Origin: an uncultured Caulobacter sp.
GTDB lineage: Bacteria > Pseudomonadota > Alphaproteobacteria > Caulobacterales > Caulobacteraceae
Assembly: GCA_937925635.1 (NCBI GenBank)
Contig: CALALX010000091.1
Location: 38,703 to 102,702 of the forward strand
Length of the DNA stretch: 64,000 nt
Reading direction: 5' to 3'
Below are positions 1-8,411 of this stretch, one piece after another. The number at the start of each line of letters is the position of its first letter. Within the stretch, counting starts at the first letter, position 1. A model generated the notes under the pieces. It was not told where the DNA came from and searched no databases. It worked only from the letters and a program-made list of their open reading frames with translations. Position numbers and translations under genes: made by a program.

Positions 1-945
1 GGCTTCCACCGCCGCCCGCGACGTCGGCCTGAGTACGAAGGCGAACAGGCCGCAAGCGCCGCTGAAGTCCCGGCTCCACAGGTCATGGCCGTCGTCGCCG
101 GGCAGGGCGGGGTGGATGACCCGCAGCACCTCGGGCTGGGCCTGCAGCCAGCGCGCCACCGCCAGGCCGCTCTCGCCGTGCCGCGCCAGTCGGGTGGCGA
201 GGGTGCGCAGTCCGCGCAAGGCCTGGTAAGCGTCGTCGCCGGTCACCGCCCAGCCATGATGGTGGACGGCGTCCTGCATCGCCGTGGCCAGCGCCGGATC
301 AACGACCGCTACCGAGCCCATGAACACGTCGGAATGGCCGCAGACGTACTTGGTTAGGGCCTGGATGCTGATGTCGACCCCGGCCGCCAGCGGCTTGAAC
401 AGCAGGCCCGCGGCCCAGGTGTTGTCCATCAGGGTCAGGACGCCTCGCTCGCGCGCGGCGGCGGCGATGCCGGGCACATCTTGGATCTCAAAGCTCAGCG
501 AGCCCGGCGATTCGAGCAGAATCAGCCGGGTGTTCGGCTTCGCCAGCGCCAGCACGCCCTCGGCGTCCAGACGGGCGTCGTAGTAGTCGACCCCGACGCC
601 GAAGCGGGTCAGGACGCTGTCGCAGAAGACGCGGACGGGCTTGTAGACGGTGTCGACGACCAGCAGATGGTCGCCGGCCTTCAGGACAGCCGTGAGGGCC
701 GCCGTGATCGCCGCCAGGCCGGAGGGGAAGACCTGCACGGCCTTGGCGCCCTCAAGCTCGCAAAGGGCCTCGCAGAGCGCGAACTGGGCGTTCAACCCGC
801 CGCGGCCATAGCCGAGCGTGCCGTCGTAGAGGGCCTTGGCGTCGGGCAGCAGCACGGTCGACCCGCGCTGGATCGCCGGTCCGACGGTCCGGGCTTCCGG
901 CACGCGCCCTGCGCCGGCGTGGATCAGGCGGGTTTTCTCGTCCAT
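1..945 (-). CDS. metC: Cystathionine beta-lyase, partial (C-terminus off the left edge)
   Basis: PLP-dependent Cys/Met metabolism enzyme that cleaves cystathionine to homocysteine, pyruvate and ammonia in methionine synthesis. The first 315 residues are visible and the rest lies beyond base 1; the family is usually near 390 residues. The PLP lysine is about K199 in ALTKYVCGHSD, with the expected TKY-x-x-GHSD context, and FPSGLAA (near 73) is the PLP phosphate region. The ATG is at 943-945. The gene follows sseA by 14 bases on the same strand, so it is probably the last gene of a cysK-sseA-metC unit. Other gamma-lyases are possible, but the GHSD motif favours MetC. Confidence 0.88.
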   Translation of the reverse strand, partial: MDEKTRLIHAGAGRVPEARTVGPAIQRGSTVLLPDAKALYDGTLGYGRGGLNAQFALCEALCELEGAKAVQVFPSGLAAITAALTAVLKAGDHLLVVDTVYKPVRVFCDSVLTRFGVGVDYYDARLDAEGVLALAKPNTRLILLESPGSLSFEIQDVPGIAAAARERGVLTLMDNTWAAGLLFKPLAAGVDISIQALTKYVCGHSDVFMGSVAVVDPALATAMQDAVHHHGWAVTGDDAYQALRGLRTLATRLARHGESGLAVARWLQAQPEVLRVIHPALPGDDGHDLWSRDFSGACGLFAFVLRPTSRAAVEA

Positions 946-959
946 CGGCTCAGCGCGGC

Positions 960-1805
960 TCAGGCCGCTCCCGTCACGACCTCGGTGTCGTCGCGTCCGC
1001 CCCACTCGGCCCAGGAGCCGTCGTAGACGGGCGCGCGGTCCTTGCCGATGCGCGCGAGGGCCAGCGACAGGATGCCGGCGGTGATGCCGGAGCCGCAGGT
1101 GGTGATGATCGGTCGATTCAGGTCGACGCCGGAGGCCTCGAACACCGCGAGCAGCTGCTCGGCGGTTTTGAGGGTGCCGTCCGGAGCCAGAACCTCGGAG
1201 GCCGGGACGTTGAAGGCGCCCGGCATGTGGCCGCTGCGCAGGCCTTCGCGAGGTTCGGGCTGGTCGCCCGAGAAGCGGCCGGCGGGACGGGCGTCCAGCA
1301 GCTGCTCCTTGCCCGAAGCGAGGGCGCGCTTCACCTGGCCCAGGTCGCGGACCAGGTCAGAGCTGTAGCGGACCGTGAAGTGGCGTTCCCTGGGCTGCGG
1401 CGGCCCATCGTCGATCGGCCGTCCCTCGGCGATCCATTTGGGCAGGCCGCCGTCGAGCACGACGACGTCTTCATGGCCCATGGCGCGGAAGGTCCACCAG
1501 ACGCGGGCGGCCGAGCGCAGGCCCAGCTGGTCGTAGATCACCATGCGCGAGCCGTCGCCCAGGCCCAGCTTGCGCACCCGCGAGGCGAACTTCACGGGGC
1601 TGGGCAGCATGTGCGGCAGGTTCGTCCCGTCGTCGGCGATCTCGTCGATGTCGAAGAACACCGCGCCCGGAATATGCGCGAGCTTGAACTGCTCAAGCGG
1701 GTTCTTGCCCTCTTGCGGGAAGTACCAGCTGGCGTCGACGATCCGTACGTCCGGGGCGCCCAGGTGGTCAGCCAGCCAGGCGGTGGAGACGAGCGGATCG
1801 GCCAT
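960..1805 (-). CDS. sseA: 3-mercaptopyruvate sulfurtransferase (tandem rhodanese)
   Basis: 281-residue protein with two rhodanese domains (about 8-125 and 155-275). The catalytic cysteine is C237 in the loop CGSGITA, which fits the mercaptopyruvate type (CGSGVT) better than the thiosulfate type (CRKGVT). It transfers sulfur from 3-mercaptopyruvate to a thiophilic acceptor in the cytoplasm. It starts 5 bases after the cysK stop and ends 14 bases before metC, so co-transcription is very likely and fits a role in cysteine sulfur turnover. The length matches the family. Confidence 0.9.
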   Translation of the reverse strand: MADPLVSTAWLADHLGAPDVRIVDASWYFPQEGKNPLEQFKLAHIPGAVFFDIDEIADDGTNLPHMLPSPVKFASRVRKLGLGDGSRMVIYDQLGLRSAARVWWTFRAMGHEDVVVLDGGLPKWIAEGRPIDDGPPQPRERHFTVRYSSDLVRDLGQVKRALASGKEQLLDARPAGRFSGDQPEPREGLRSGHMPGAFNVPASEVLAPDGTLKTAEQLLAVFEASGVDLNRPIITTCGSGITAGILSLALARIGKDRAPVYDGSWAEWGGRDDTEVVTGAA

Positions 1806-1810
1806 CAGTT

Positions 1811-2818
1811 CTATTCCCCTGCTAGCCAGCCCGGAACGGGGAGGCCGCGTTCCTTCAGGAACGCCGGATTGAAGAGCTTCGACTGATAGCGCGAACCATA
1901 GTCGCAGAGAATGGTCACGATGGTGTGGCCGGGCCCCAATTCGCGCGCCAGCTTCACCGCGCCGGCGACGTTGACCCCGGACGACCCGCCGAGCACCAGG
2001 CCCTCGTGTTCCGCCAGCTCGAAAATGGTCGTCAGCATCTCCTCGTCGGACACCTGGAAGGGGTGATCAACCGTCAGGCCGTCGAGATTGGCCGTGATCC
2101 GGCCCTGGCCGATGCCTTCGCTGATCGATGAGCCTTCGGCCTTCAGCTCGCCGTGAGCGTAGTAGTGATAGAGCGCCGCGCCATGGGGGTCGGCGAGGCC
2201 GATCTTCACCTCGGGGTTCCGCGCGCGCAGCGCCGCGGCGACGCCGGCCAGGGTGCCCCCCGACCCCACGGCGCAGATGAAACCGTCGACCTTGCCGCCG
2301 GTCTGGTCCCAGATCTCCGGACCGGTGCTGTCGATGTGGGCCTGGCGGTTGGCGATATTGTCGAACTGGTTGGCCCAGATCGCCCCGTTCGGATCGGTCC
2401 TGGCCAGCTCTTCTGCCAGGCGGCCGGAATAGCGGACATAGTTGTCGGGATTGGAGTAGGGGACGGCGTCGACCTCGACCAGCTCAGCGCCGGCCAGTCG
2501 GATGGCGTCCTTCTTCTCCTGGCTCTGGGTGCGCGGGATGACGATCGTGGTCCGGTAGCCCAGCGCCGAGGCGACCATGGCCAGGCCGATGCCGGTGTTG
2601 CCGGCCGTGCCCTCGACGATGCGGCCGCCTGGGCGCAGCAGGCCCCCGGCCTCGGCGTCGCGGATGATCCACAGGGCGGCGCGGTCCTTGACCGACTGGC
2701 CGGGATTGAGGAACTCGGCCTTGCCGAGAATCTCGCAGCCCGTCGCCTCGCTGGCGGCCTTCAGGCGGATCAGGGGCGTGTTCCCGATCAGGTCGAGAAC
2801 GCTTGAGGCGGCGGTCAT
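1811..2818 (-). CDS. cysK: Cysteine synthase A-like PLP enzyme
   Basis: 335-residue fold-type II PLP enzyme that would make cysteine from O-acetylserine and sulfide. IGNTPLIRL is at 11-19 and the PLP lysine is K44 in GQSVKDRAA. The phosphate-binding loop reads EGTAGNTGIG where CysK usually has TSGNTG, and GSGGTLAGV is also present. The ATG at 2816-2818 is preceded by AGAAG; the frame is open further upstream, but the conserved N-terminus begins here. The EGTAGNTG variant leaves some doubt between CysK and a related beta-synthase, but the neighbours sseA and metC support sulfur amino acid metabolism. Confidence 0.85.
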   Translation of the reverse strand: MTAASSVLDLIGNTPLIRLKAASEATGCEILGKAEFLNPGQSVKDRAALWIIRDAEAGGLLRPGGRIVEGTAGNTGIGLAMVASALGYRTTIVIPRTQSQEKKDAIRLAGAELVEVDAVPYSNPDNYVRYSGRLAEELARTDPNGAIWANQFDNIANRQAHIDSTGPEIWDQTGGKVDGFICAVGSGGTLAGVAAALRARNPEVKIGLADPHGAALYHYYAHGELKAEGSSISEGIGQGRITANLDGLTVDHPFQVSDEEMLTTIFELAEHEGLVLGGSSGVNVAGAVKLARELGPGHTIVTILCDYGSRYQSKLFNPAFLKERGLPVPGWLAGE

Positions 2819-2928
2819 GGAGCGCTTCTTCTGGTGAGCCAGCGCCCTGTAGATCGTGTGCAGCGGCTGACAGGCAAGCGCAGTTTTTCTGATAGGGCGT
2901 CCTTCCTCTCCCAAGAAGAAGGAGCAAT

Positions 2929-4170
2929 CTAGCTCTTGCTCAGGCCCACCTGCACCACGTCCGTCCGCCCCGTCCGGAAGCCCGCTTCGCAATAGGCGAG
3001 ATAGTACCGCCACATGCGCCGGAAGCGGTCGTCGAAGCCCTGCTTGCGAATGTCGTCCCAGGCGGCGTCGAAACGCTCCATCCATTCGGACAGGGTCTCA
3101 GCATAGTCCTGGCCGAAGCGCATCACCGACTGCCAGCCCAGGCCCGCCTTCCCGGTCTCCTGCCTCAGCCGCGTCTCGCTGGGCAGCATGCCGCCCGGGA
3201 AGATGTACTTCTGGATGAAGTCGGCCCGCCGCCGATAGACGCCGAACAGTTCGTCCCGGATGGTGATGATCTGCAGGCCGGCGCGGCCGCCGGGCGAGAG
3301 GACGTCGCGGATCTTGCCGAAATAGGTCGGCCAGTATTCCTCGCCGACCGCCTCGAACATCTCGATGGAGGCGACGCGGTCGAACTGGCCGTCGACGTCG
3401 CGGTAGTCGACCAGCCGGATGTCGGTCTTCTCCGCAAGGCCCTGCTCGAACAGGCGTTTCCGCGCGAAGTCGTATTGCTCCTGACTGATGGTGATGCCGG
3501 TGACCTTCGCGCCGATTTCCTTCGCCGCGAACTCGGCGAAGCCGCCCCAGCCGCAGCCGATTTCCAGCACGCTCTGGCCGGTTTCCAGACCCATGGAGCG
3601 GGCGAGGGCGGCGTACTTGTGTTGCTGAGCCAGATCCAGCGGCTCGCCGGTCTTTTCGTAGACGGCCGAGCTGTAGGTCATCGTCCGGTCCAGCCACTTC
3701 GAATAGAAGTGGTTTCCCAGGTCGTAGTGGGCGTGGATGTTCTTGCGGCTGCCGGAGCGGTCGTTCCGGTGCAGCATGTGCATCACGAAATTGACCGCCC
3801 GCACGATCGGGTTGCCCTCGACCAGGGTCTGCAGGCGATCGAAGTTCATCGCGAACCCGGTCAGCAGCGCCGCCAGATCCGGCGTCTCCCATTCGTCGGC
3901 CATATAGCCCTCGGCGAAGCCGATCGCGCCGGCCGAGAAGCAGCGCTTGATGAAGCGGTAGTCCTTGACCCTGATCCGGGCGTCGGGGCCGGAGTCTGGA
4001 CCGCTGCAGCGGATCTCCTCGCCGCTCGGCAGCACCCAGACGATCGAGCCGAAGCGCCAGTTTTCGGCGCAGACCCGAATGCAGGTGCGAAAGATCGCCG
4101 GCGAGGCGCGCAGCGCGGGAATGTCCCAGCCGGGACCGGTCGAGGCGGGGGTCAGGTCCGTGGTCGTCAT
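2929..4170 (-). CDS. cfa: Cyclopropane-fatty-acyl-phospholipid synthase family methyltransferase
   Basis: 413-residue SAM-dependent enzyme that adds a methylene group across the double bond of membrane phospholipid acyl chains. The SAM-binding motif LEIGCGWGGF is at about 202-211. The substrate-side motif AHYDLGNHFY (147-156) and a C-terminal WRYYLAYCEAGF segment are characteristic of CFA synthases. The ATG at 4168-4170 has the Shine-Dalgarno sequence AAGGGAGC, which sits in the arm of a perfect 7-bp hairpin (4175-4195) and suggests translational control. The gene is separated from cysK by 110 bases and from the photolyase by 94 bases, all on the minus strand. Confidence 0.9.
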   Translation of the reverse strand: MTTTDLTPASTGPGWDIPALRASPAIFRTCIRVCAENWRFGSIVWVLPSGEEIRCSGPDSGPDARIRVKDYRFIKRCFSAGAIGFAEGYMADEWETPDLAALLTGFAMNFDRLQTLVEGNPIVRAVNFVMHMLHRNDRSGSRKNIHAHYDLGNHFYSKWLDRTMTYSSAVYEKTGEPLDLAQQHKYAALARSMGLETGQSVLEIGCGWGGFAEFAAKEIGAKVTGITISQEQYDFARKRLFEQGLAEKTDIRLVDYRDVDGQFDRVASIEMFEAVGEEYWPTYFGKIRDVLSPGGRAGLQIITIRDELFGVYRRRADFIQKYIFPGGMLPSETRLRQETGKAGLGWQSVMRFGQDYAETLSEWMERFDAAWDDIRKQGFDDRFRRMWRYYLAYCEAGFRTGRTDVVQVGLSKS

Positions 4171-4174
4171 CGGC

Positions 4175-4195
4175 GCTCCCTTCCGTAGAGGGAGC
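4175..4195 (-). promoter_or_regulatory. Leader hairpin sequestering the cfa ribosome-binding site
   Basis: On the cfa mRNA, GCTCCCT (bases 4195-4189) can pair with AGGGAGC (4181-4175) across a 7-base loop. The second arm is the Shine-Dalgarno sequence, ending 5 bases before the ATG. A stable 7-bp GC-rich stem would hide the ribosome site. The pairing is seen directly; regulation by it is inferred. Confidence 0.55.
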
Positions 4196-4264
4196 CTAAC
4201 ATCCTTTTTTCCCGTCGCGCGAGTATGGAGCGCCGTAACGCCCGTTCACGAACAGGCGCCGGCG

Positions 4265-5707
4265 TCAGTTGAGAGCCGCGGAATCCTGGTCGCCCTTGAC
4301 CGCGCGATAGCCGTCGAGGGCCCGCTGCCGGGCCTTGCCGTGATCAACGATCGGCGCGGGATAGGTCTTGCCCAGCACCACGCCGGCCGCCGCCAGCCGC
4401 TCGCGAGGGGCGGTCCAGGGCTGGTGAATGACCGCGTCCGGCAGCCGCTTCAGCTCGGGAACCCAGCGGCGGACATAGGCCCCCTTCGGATCAAACTTCT
4501 CGCCCTGGGTGACCGGGTTGAAGATGCGGAACCAGGGCGAGGCGTCGGCGCCGCTGCCGGCCACCCACTGCCAGTTGGCGGCGTTCTGGGCGATGTCGGC
4601 GTCCACCAGGGTGTCCCAGAACCAGGCCTCGCCCTTGCGCCAGTTGATCAGCAGATCCTTGATCAGGAACGAGCCGACGATCATCCGCACGCGGTTGTGC
4701 ATGTAGCCGGTGGTCCACAGCTCGCGCATGCCCGCGTCAACAATCGGATAGCCGGTCAGACCGCGCTGCCAGGCCCGCAGCCCGACCGCATCCTGCCGCC
4801 ATTCGAAGCGGTCGAAGTCCGGCTTGAAGTTGTCGGTCGGCAGGTCGGGCCAGTGGAACAGCAGATGGTGGTTGAACTCCCGCCAGCCGAGTTCGGCGAG
4901 GAACTTGTCGACCTGCGCGCGCGGCGCCGCGCTCGCCATGACCGCGCGCTGGACCTGGCGCGGACCGATCTCGCCGAAATGCAGGTGGGGGGAAAGGCGC
5001 GAGGTTCCCTCGATGTCCGGCCGGTCGCGCGCGTCGGCGTAGTCGGCGACGGGGCCGTTCAGGAAACGGGTCAGGGCCGCCCCGGCGCCGGCCTCGCCGG
5101 GCGTCCAGTCGGTGAACCCGGCCGCCCAATTCGGTCGGCCCTCATAGAGCCCCCAGTCGGCGAGATTGTCGCTGTCCGGCCAGGTCTTCGGCGGGGGAAG
5201 GTCCTGCGCGAGCCGGCGCGCCGGTACGTCCTCGATGCGCGCGCGCGCCGCCCGCCAGTAGGGCGTGAACACCTTGTAGGGCTCGCCCGCGCCGGTCTTC
5301 ACCTCCCACGGCTCGACCAGCAGGCCGCCGTTGCAGGACACGGCGTCGACGCCGTCGGCCTTGAGATCCGACTTCAGGGCGCTGTCCCGCGCGACCGAAT
5401 GCCTGTCGTAAAGCCGATTCCAGTAGACGGCCTCGGCGCCGGTCCTGGCGATGATCTCGCCGATCTGCAGGGCCGGGTCGCCCCGGCGCAGGATCAGCCT
5501 AAGCCCCCGCTCGCGGAGACCATCGTCGAGCGCCTTCAGGGAGCGTTCCAGCCACCACCGACTTGCGCCGCCGAGGGGGCGCGCGGTCTCATCCAGAACA
5601 TAGAGCGGGATGAGCGGGCGTCCGCTCGCCGCCGCCTCGGACAGGGCGGGATTGTCGGTCAGACGCAGGTCCTGACGGAACCAGACGATGGCGGGGGCTT
5701 GAGTCAT
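4265..5707 (-). CDS. phrB: Deoxyribodipyrimidine photolyase (cryptochrome/photolyase family)
   Basis: 480-residue FAD enzyme that uses blue light to split pyrimidine dimers in DNA. The N-terminal antenna domain begins IVWFRQDLRLTDNPAL. The C-terminal FAD/DNA domain contains ELGWREFNHHLLF, VDAGMRELWTTGYMHNRVR, and WFRIFNPVTQGEKFDP with YVRRWVPEL near the end, all diagnostic of class I CPD photolyases. The ATG at 5705-5707 is preferred. An upstream in-frame TTG at 5723-5725 would add six residues not typical of the family. A dispersed repeat separates it from the divergent hldE. Confidence 0.93.
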   Translation of the reverse strand: MTQAPAIVWFRQDLRLTDNPALSEAAASGRPLIPLYVLDETARPLGGASRWWLERSLKALDDGLRERGLRLILRRGDPALQIGEIIARTGAEAVYWNRLYDRHSVARDSALKSDLKADGVDAVSCNGGLLVEPWEVKTGAGEPYKVFTPYWRAARARIEDVPARRLAQDLPPPKTWPDSDNLADWGLYEGRPNWAAGFTDWTPGEAGAGAALTRFLNGPVADYADARDRPDIEGTSRLSPHLHFGEIGPRQVQRAVMASAAPRAQVDKFLAELGWREFNHHLLFHWPDLPTDNFKPDFDRFEWRQDAVGLRAWQRGLTGYPIVDAGMRELWTTGYMHNRVRMIVGSFLIKDLLINWRKGEAWFWDTLVDADIAQNAANWQWVAGSGADASPWFRIFNPVTQGEKFDPKGAYVRRWVPELKRLPDAVIHQPWTAPRERLAAAGVVLGKTYPAPIVDHGKARQRALDGYRAVKGDQDSAALN

Positions 5708-5730
5708 CTGTCTTCGTCTAGCCAACTTTG

Positions 5731-5850
5731 GTGCGTCCTTCGAGACGCTCGCTTGAGGCTCGCTCCTCAGGATGACGAAGGTGGGCAGGCTTCAGTTGGC
5801 TTCGTCATGGTGAGTAGCGATCCCTGAGGATCGCGTCTCGAACCCCGCAT
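5731..5850. repeat. Dispersed ~120-bp imperfect inverted repeat, copy 1
   Basis: The left arm runs GCGTCCTTCGAGACGC then CTCCTCAGGATGACGAA; the right arm runs TTCGTCATGGTGAG and ends GCGTCTCGAACCCCGC. The arms are complementary except at fixed positions. Four more copies are at 13051-13168, 22657-22760, 25001-25112 and 49996-50098. This copy lies between divergent phrB and hldE. Confidence 0.85.
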
Positions 5851-5899
5851 CGCGGACCCGCTTGACCGCCCCCACGTCAAAGCCCACACCCTGCCACTC

Positions 5900-7366
5900 A
5901 TGGACCTCGCTTCGCTTCAGTCCCTGCTGACCACCGTGACCGGCGCCCGGGTGGCCTGTGTCGGCGACGTCATGCTGGACCGCTTCGTCTACGGCGAGGT
6001 CACGCGCACTTCGCCCGAGGCGCCGATCCCGGTGCTGAACCGCGCGCGCGAGATCGCCATGCTGGGCGCGGCCGGCAACGTGGCGCGAAACGTCGCTTCG
6101 CTGGGCGGGACAGCCGCGCTGGCCGGGATCATCGGCGATGACGCCGCCGCCAACGAGGCGCTCGGCATGATCGGCGCCGATGCGCGCATGGAGGGGCATC
6201 TGGTCCCCGAGCGTGGCCGTCCGACCACCGTCAAGACCCGCTACGTCGCCGCCGGCCAGCAGCTTCTGCGCGTCGACAGCGAGGATGTCCGGCCGGTGGG
6301 CAAGGAGGCCGAGGCCAAGCTCCTGAACGCCGTACGCCACGCGGTGGCCGACGCCGGCGCCATCCTGCTCAGCGACTATGGCAAGGGCGCGGTCTCGCAG
6401 GCCGTCATCGAGGCCTGCCTTGAGGCGGCGCGGTCGTCCGGTTCCGTCCTCATCGTCGACTCAAAGGCCCGCAGCTTCGCCCGCTACGGCGCCGCCGACT
6501 TCGTGAAGCCGAACGCCGCCGAACTGGCCGCCGCCACCGAGCTGCCCACCTCGACCGACGAAGAGGTCGAGGCCGCGCTGGCCCGGGCGCTGGATCTGTC
6601 GCGCGCCAAGGCGGTGCTGGTCACCCGCGCCGCCAAGGGCATGAGCCTGGGCGTGCGCGGCAAGCCCGTGCGCCATTTCCCGGGCAGCCCGCGCGAGGTG
6701 TTCGACGTCTCCGGGGCCGGAGACACGGCGCTGGCGGCGCTGGGCCTGGCGCTGGCCGCGGGGGCCGAGCCCGGGGTCGCGGTGGAGTTCGCCCTGTTGG
6801 CCAGCGGCGTCGCGGTCGGCAAGGCCGGCACGGCGGTGGTCTCGCCGCAGGAACTGATCGAGGCGGAGATCGCCGCCCACATGGCGCCGGCCGAGGCCAA
6901 GCTGGCCACGCCGTCGCAGGTGGCGGCCAAGGCCCAGGCCTGGCGCGACGCCGGGCTGAAGGTCGGTTTCACCAACGGCTGCTTCGACATCCTGCACAAG
7001 GGTCACGTCGCCTACCTGGCGCAGTCCCGCGCCTGGTGCGACCGCCTGATTGTCGGCGTCAACAGCGACCGCTCGGTGCGGGCGCTCAAAGGGGAGGGGC
7101 GGCCGGTCAACGACCTGGAGTCCCGCGCCCTGGTGCTCGCCGGCCTGGCCCACGTCGACCTGGTCGCGCCATTCGACGAGGACACGCCGATCGAGCTGAT
7201 CAAGGCGGCCCGGCCCGACGTGCTCATCAAGGGGGCCGACTACACCGTCGAGGGCGTGGTCGGCCATGAACTGGTCCAGTCCTGGGGCGGCGAGGTCCGG
7301 CTCGCGCCCATCATCGAGGGCTACTCGACCTCCGCCGCCATTGCCCGCATCACCGAGAAGGCCTGA
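5900..7366 (+). CDS. hldE: Bifunctional heptose-7-phosphate kinase / heptose-1-phosphate adenylyltransferase
   Basis: 488-residue fusion that makes the ADP-heptose precursor for the LPS inner core. The N-terminal PfkB/ribokinase-type kinase (about 1-320) has the catalytic segment SGAGDTALAALG near 273. The C-terminal nucleotidyltransferase (about 350-488) has TNGCFDILHKGHVAYL, containing the HxGH motif. Length and order match E. coli HldE. It is followed 4 bases later by hldD, the next enzyme but one in the pathway, so the two form an operon. Confidence 0.95.
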   Translation: MDLASLQSLLTTVTGARVACVGDVMLDRFVYGEVTRTSPEAPIPVLNRAREIAMLGAAGNVARNVASLGGTAALAGIIGDDAAANEALGMIGADARMEGHLVPERGRPTTVKTRYVAAGQQLLRVDSEDVRPVGKEAEAKLLNAVRHAVADAGAILLSDYGKGAVSQAVIEACLEAARSSGSVLIVDSKARSFARYGAADFVKPNAAELAAATELPTSTDEEVEAALARALDLSRAKAVLVTRAAKGMSLGVRGKPVRHFPGSPREVFDVSGAGDTALAALGLALAAGAEPGVAVEFALLASGVAVGKAGTAVVSPQELIEAEIAAHMAPAEAKLATPSQVAAKAQAWRDAGLKVGFTNGCFDILHKGHVAYLAQSRAWCDRLIVGVNSDRSVRALKGEGRPVNDLESRALVLAGLAHVDLVAPFDEDTPIELIKAARPDVLIKGADYTVEGVVGHELVQSWGGEVRLAPIIEGYSTSAAIARITEKA

Positions 7367-7370
7367 GTTC

Positions 7371-8372
7371 ATGACCCGCCGCATCGTTTTCGTCACCGGC
7401 GGGGCCGGCTTCATCGGCTCCAACATCGTCGCCAAGCTGGCCGAGGATCCGGCGTTGGACCTGGTCGTCTGCGACTGGCTGGAGACCGCCGAGCTCGGCA
7501 AGTGGAGGAACCTGGCCAAGCACCCGATCGGCGACTTCGTGCCGCCCGAAGAGATGTTCGAGTGGCTTGAGAAGCGCTGGCAGGACGTGCAGATGGTCGT
7601 CCACATGGGCGCCATCAGCTCCACGACCGAGCCGGACGCCGACAAGATCGTGCAGACGAATTTCTGCCTGTCCCGCGACCTGTTTCGCTGGTGCACGGAC
7701 CGCCAGCGCCGGTTCATCTACGCGTCGTCGGCGGCGACCTACGGCGACGGCTCGACGGGTTTCGACGACAGGGACGACGTGGAGAGCCTCAAGGCGCTGC
7801 GGCCCCTGAACACCTACGGCTGGTCCAAGGCGCTGTTCGACATCTTCGCCGCCCGGCAGGCCGCCCGCGACTACGCCCCGCCGCAGTGGACGGGCCTGAA
7901 GTTTTTCAACGTCTACGGCCCCAACGAGGAGCACAAGGCGTCGATGAAGTCGGTCGCCTCGCAGATCTGGCCAAAGGTGAAGTCGGGTCACACGGTGCAG
8001 CTCTTCAAGTCACACCACCCGGACTACGAGGATGGCGGCCAGCTGCGGGATTTCGTCTATGTGCGGGACGTCGCCGATGTCGTGCAGTGGCTGCATGAGA
8101 CGCCCTCCGTGAACGGCGTCTACAATCTCGGATCAGGCAGGGCGCGGTCGTTCAAGGACATGGCGGAGGCCGTGTTCAAGGCGGCCGGCAAGACGCCGGA
8201 CATCGAGTACACCCCGATGCCACCAGCCATCCGCGACAAGTACCAGTACTTCACCCAGGCCAACATGGATCGCCTGCGCGAGGCCGGCTATCCGGGCCAG
8301 ATGACCCCGCTCGAGGACGGCATCGTCGAGTACGTCGGCAAATACCTGAACACCAGCGATCCGTATCGCTAG
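7371..8372 (+). CDS. hldD: ADP-L-glycero-D-manno-heptose-6-epimerase
   Basis: 333-residue extended SDR that epimerises ADP-D-glycero- to ADP-L-glycero-D-manno-heptose for LPS core assembly. The Rossmann motif GGAGFIGSN lies at about residues 9-17 and the catalytic pair is in NTYGWSKALFD (Tyr-x-x-x-Lys). The conserved NVYGPNE and YQYFTQANM segments are typical of HldD. The ATG at 7371 follows the hldE stop by 4 bases; the frame is open upstream inside hldE, but the conserved start is here. Confidence 0.95.
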   Translation: MTRRIVFVTGGAGFIGSNIVAKLAEDPALDLVVCDWLETAELGKWRNLAKHPIGDFVPPEEMFEWLEKRWQDVQMVVHMGAISSTTEPDADKIVQTNFCLSRDLFRWCTDRQRRFIYASSAATYGDGSTGFDDRDDVESLKALRPLNTYGWSKALFDIFAARQAARDYAPPQWTGLKFFNVYGPNEEHKASMKSVASQIWPKVKSGHTVQLFKSHHPDYEDGGQLRDFVYVRDVADVVQWLHETPSVNGVYNLGSGRARSFKDMAEAVFKAAGKTPDIEYTPMPPAIRDKYQYFTQANMDRLREAGYPGQMTPLEDGIVEYVGKYLNTSDPYR

Positions 8373-8411
8373 GCGTTTCGCGCGTCGCATCGCTCGTGTA
8401 ATCCTCGTGCC

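Noticed and set aside
2819..2928. Possible SAM or other riboswitch in the 110-base leader upstream of cysK-sseA-metC
   Set aside because: I could not fit the conserved core of any SAM, SAH or SAM-II motif; only weak hairpins are present.
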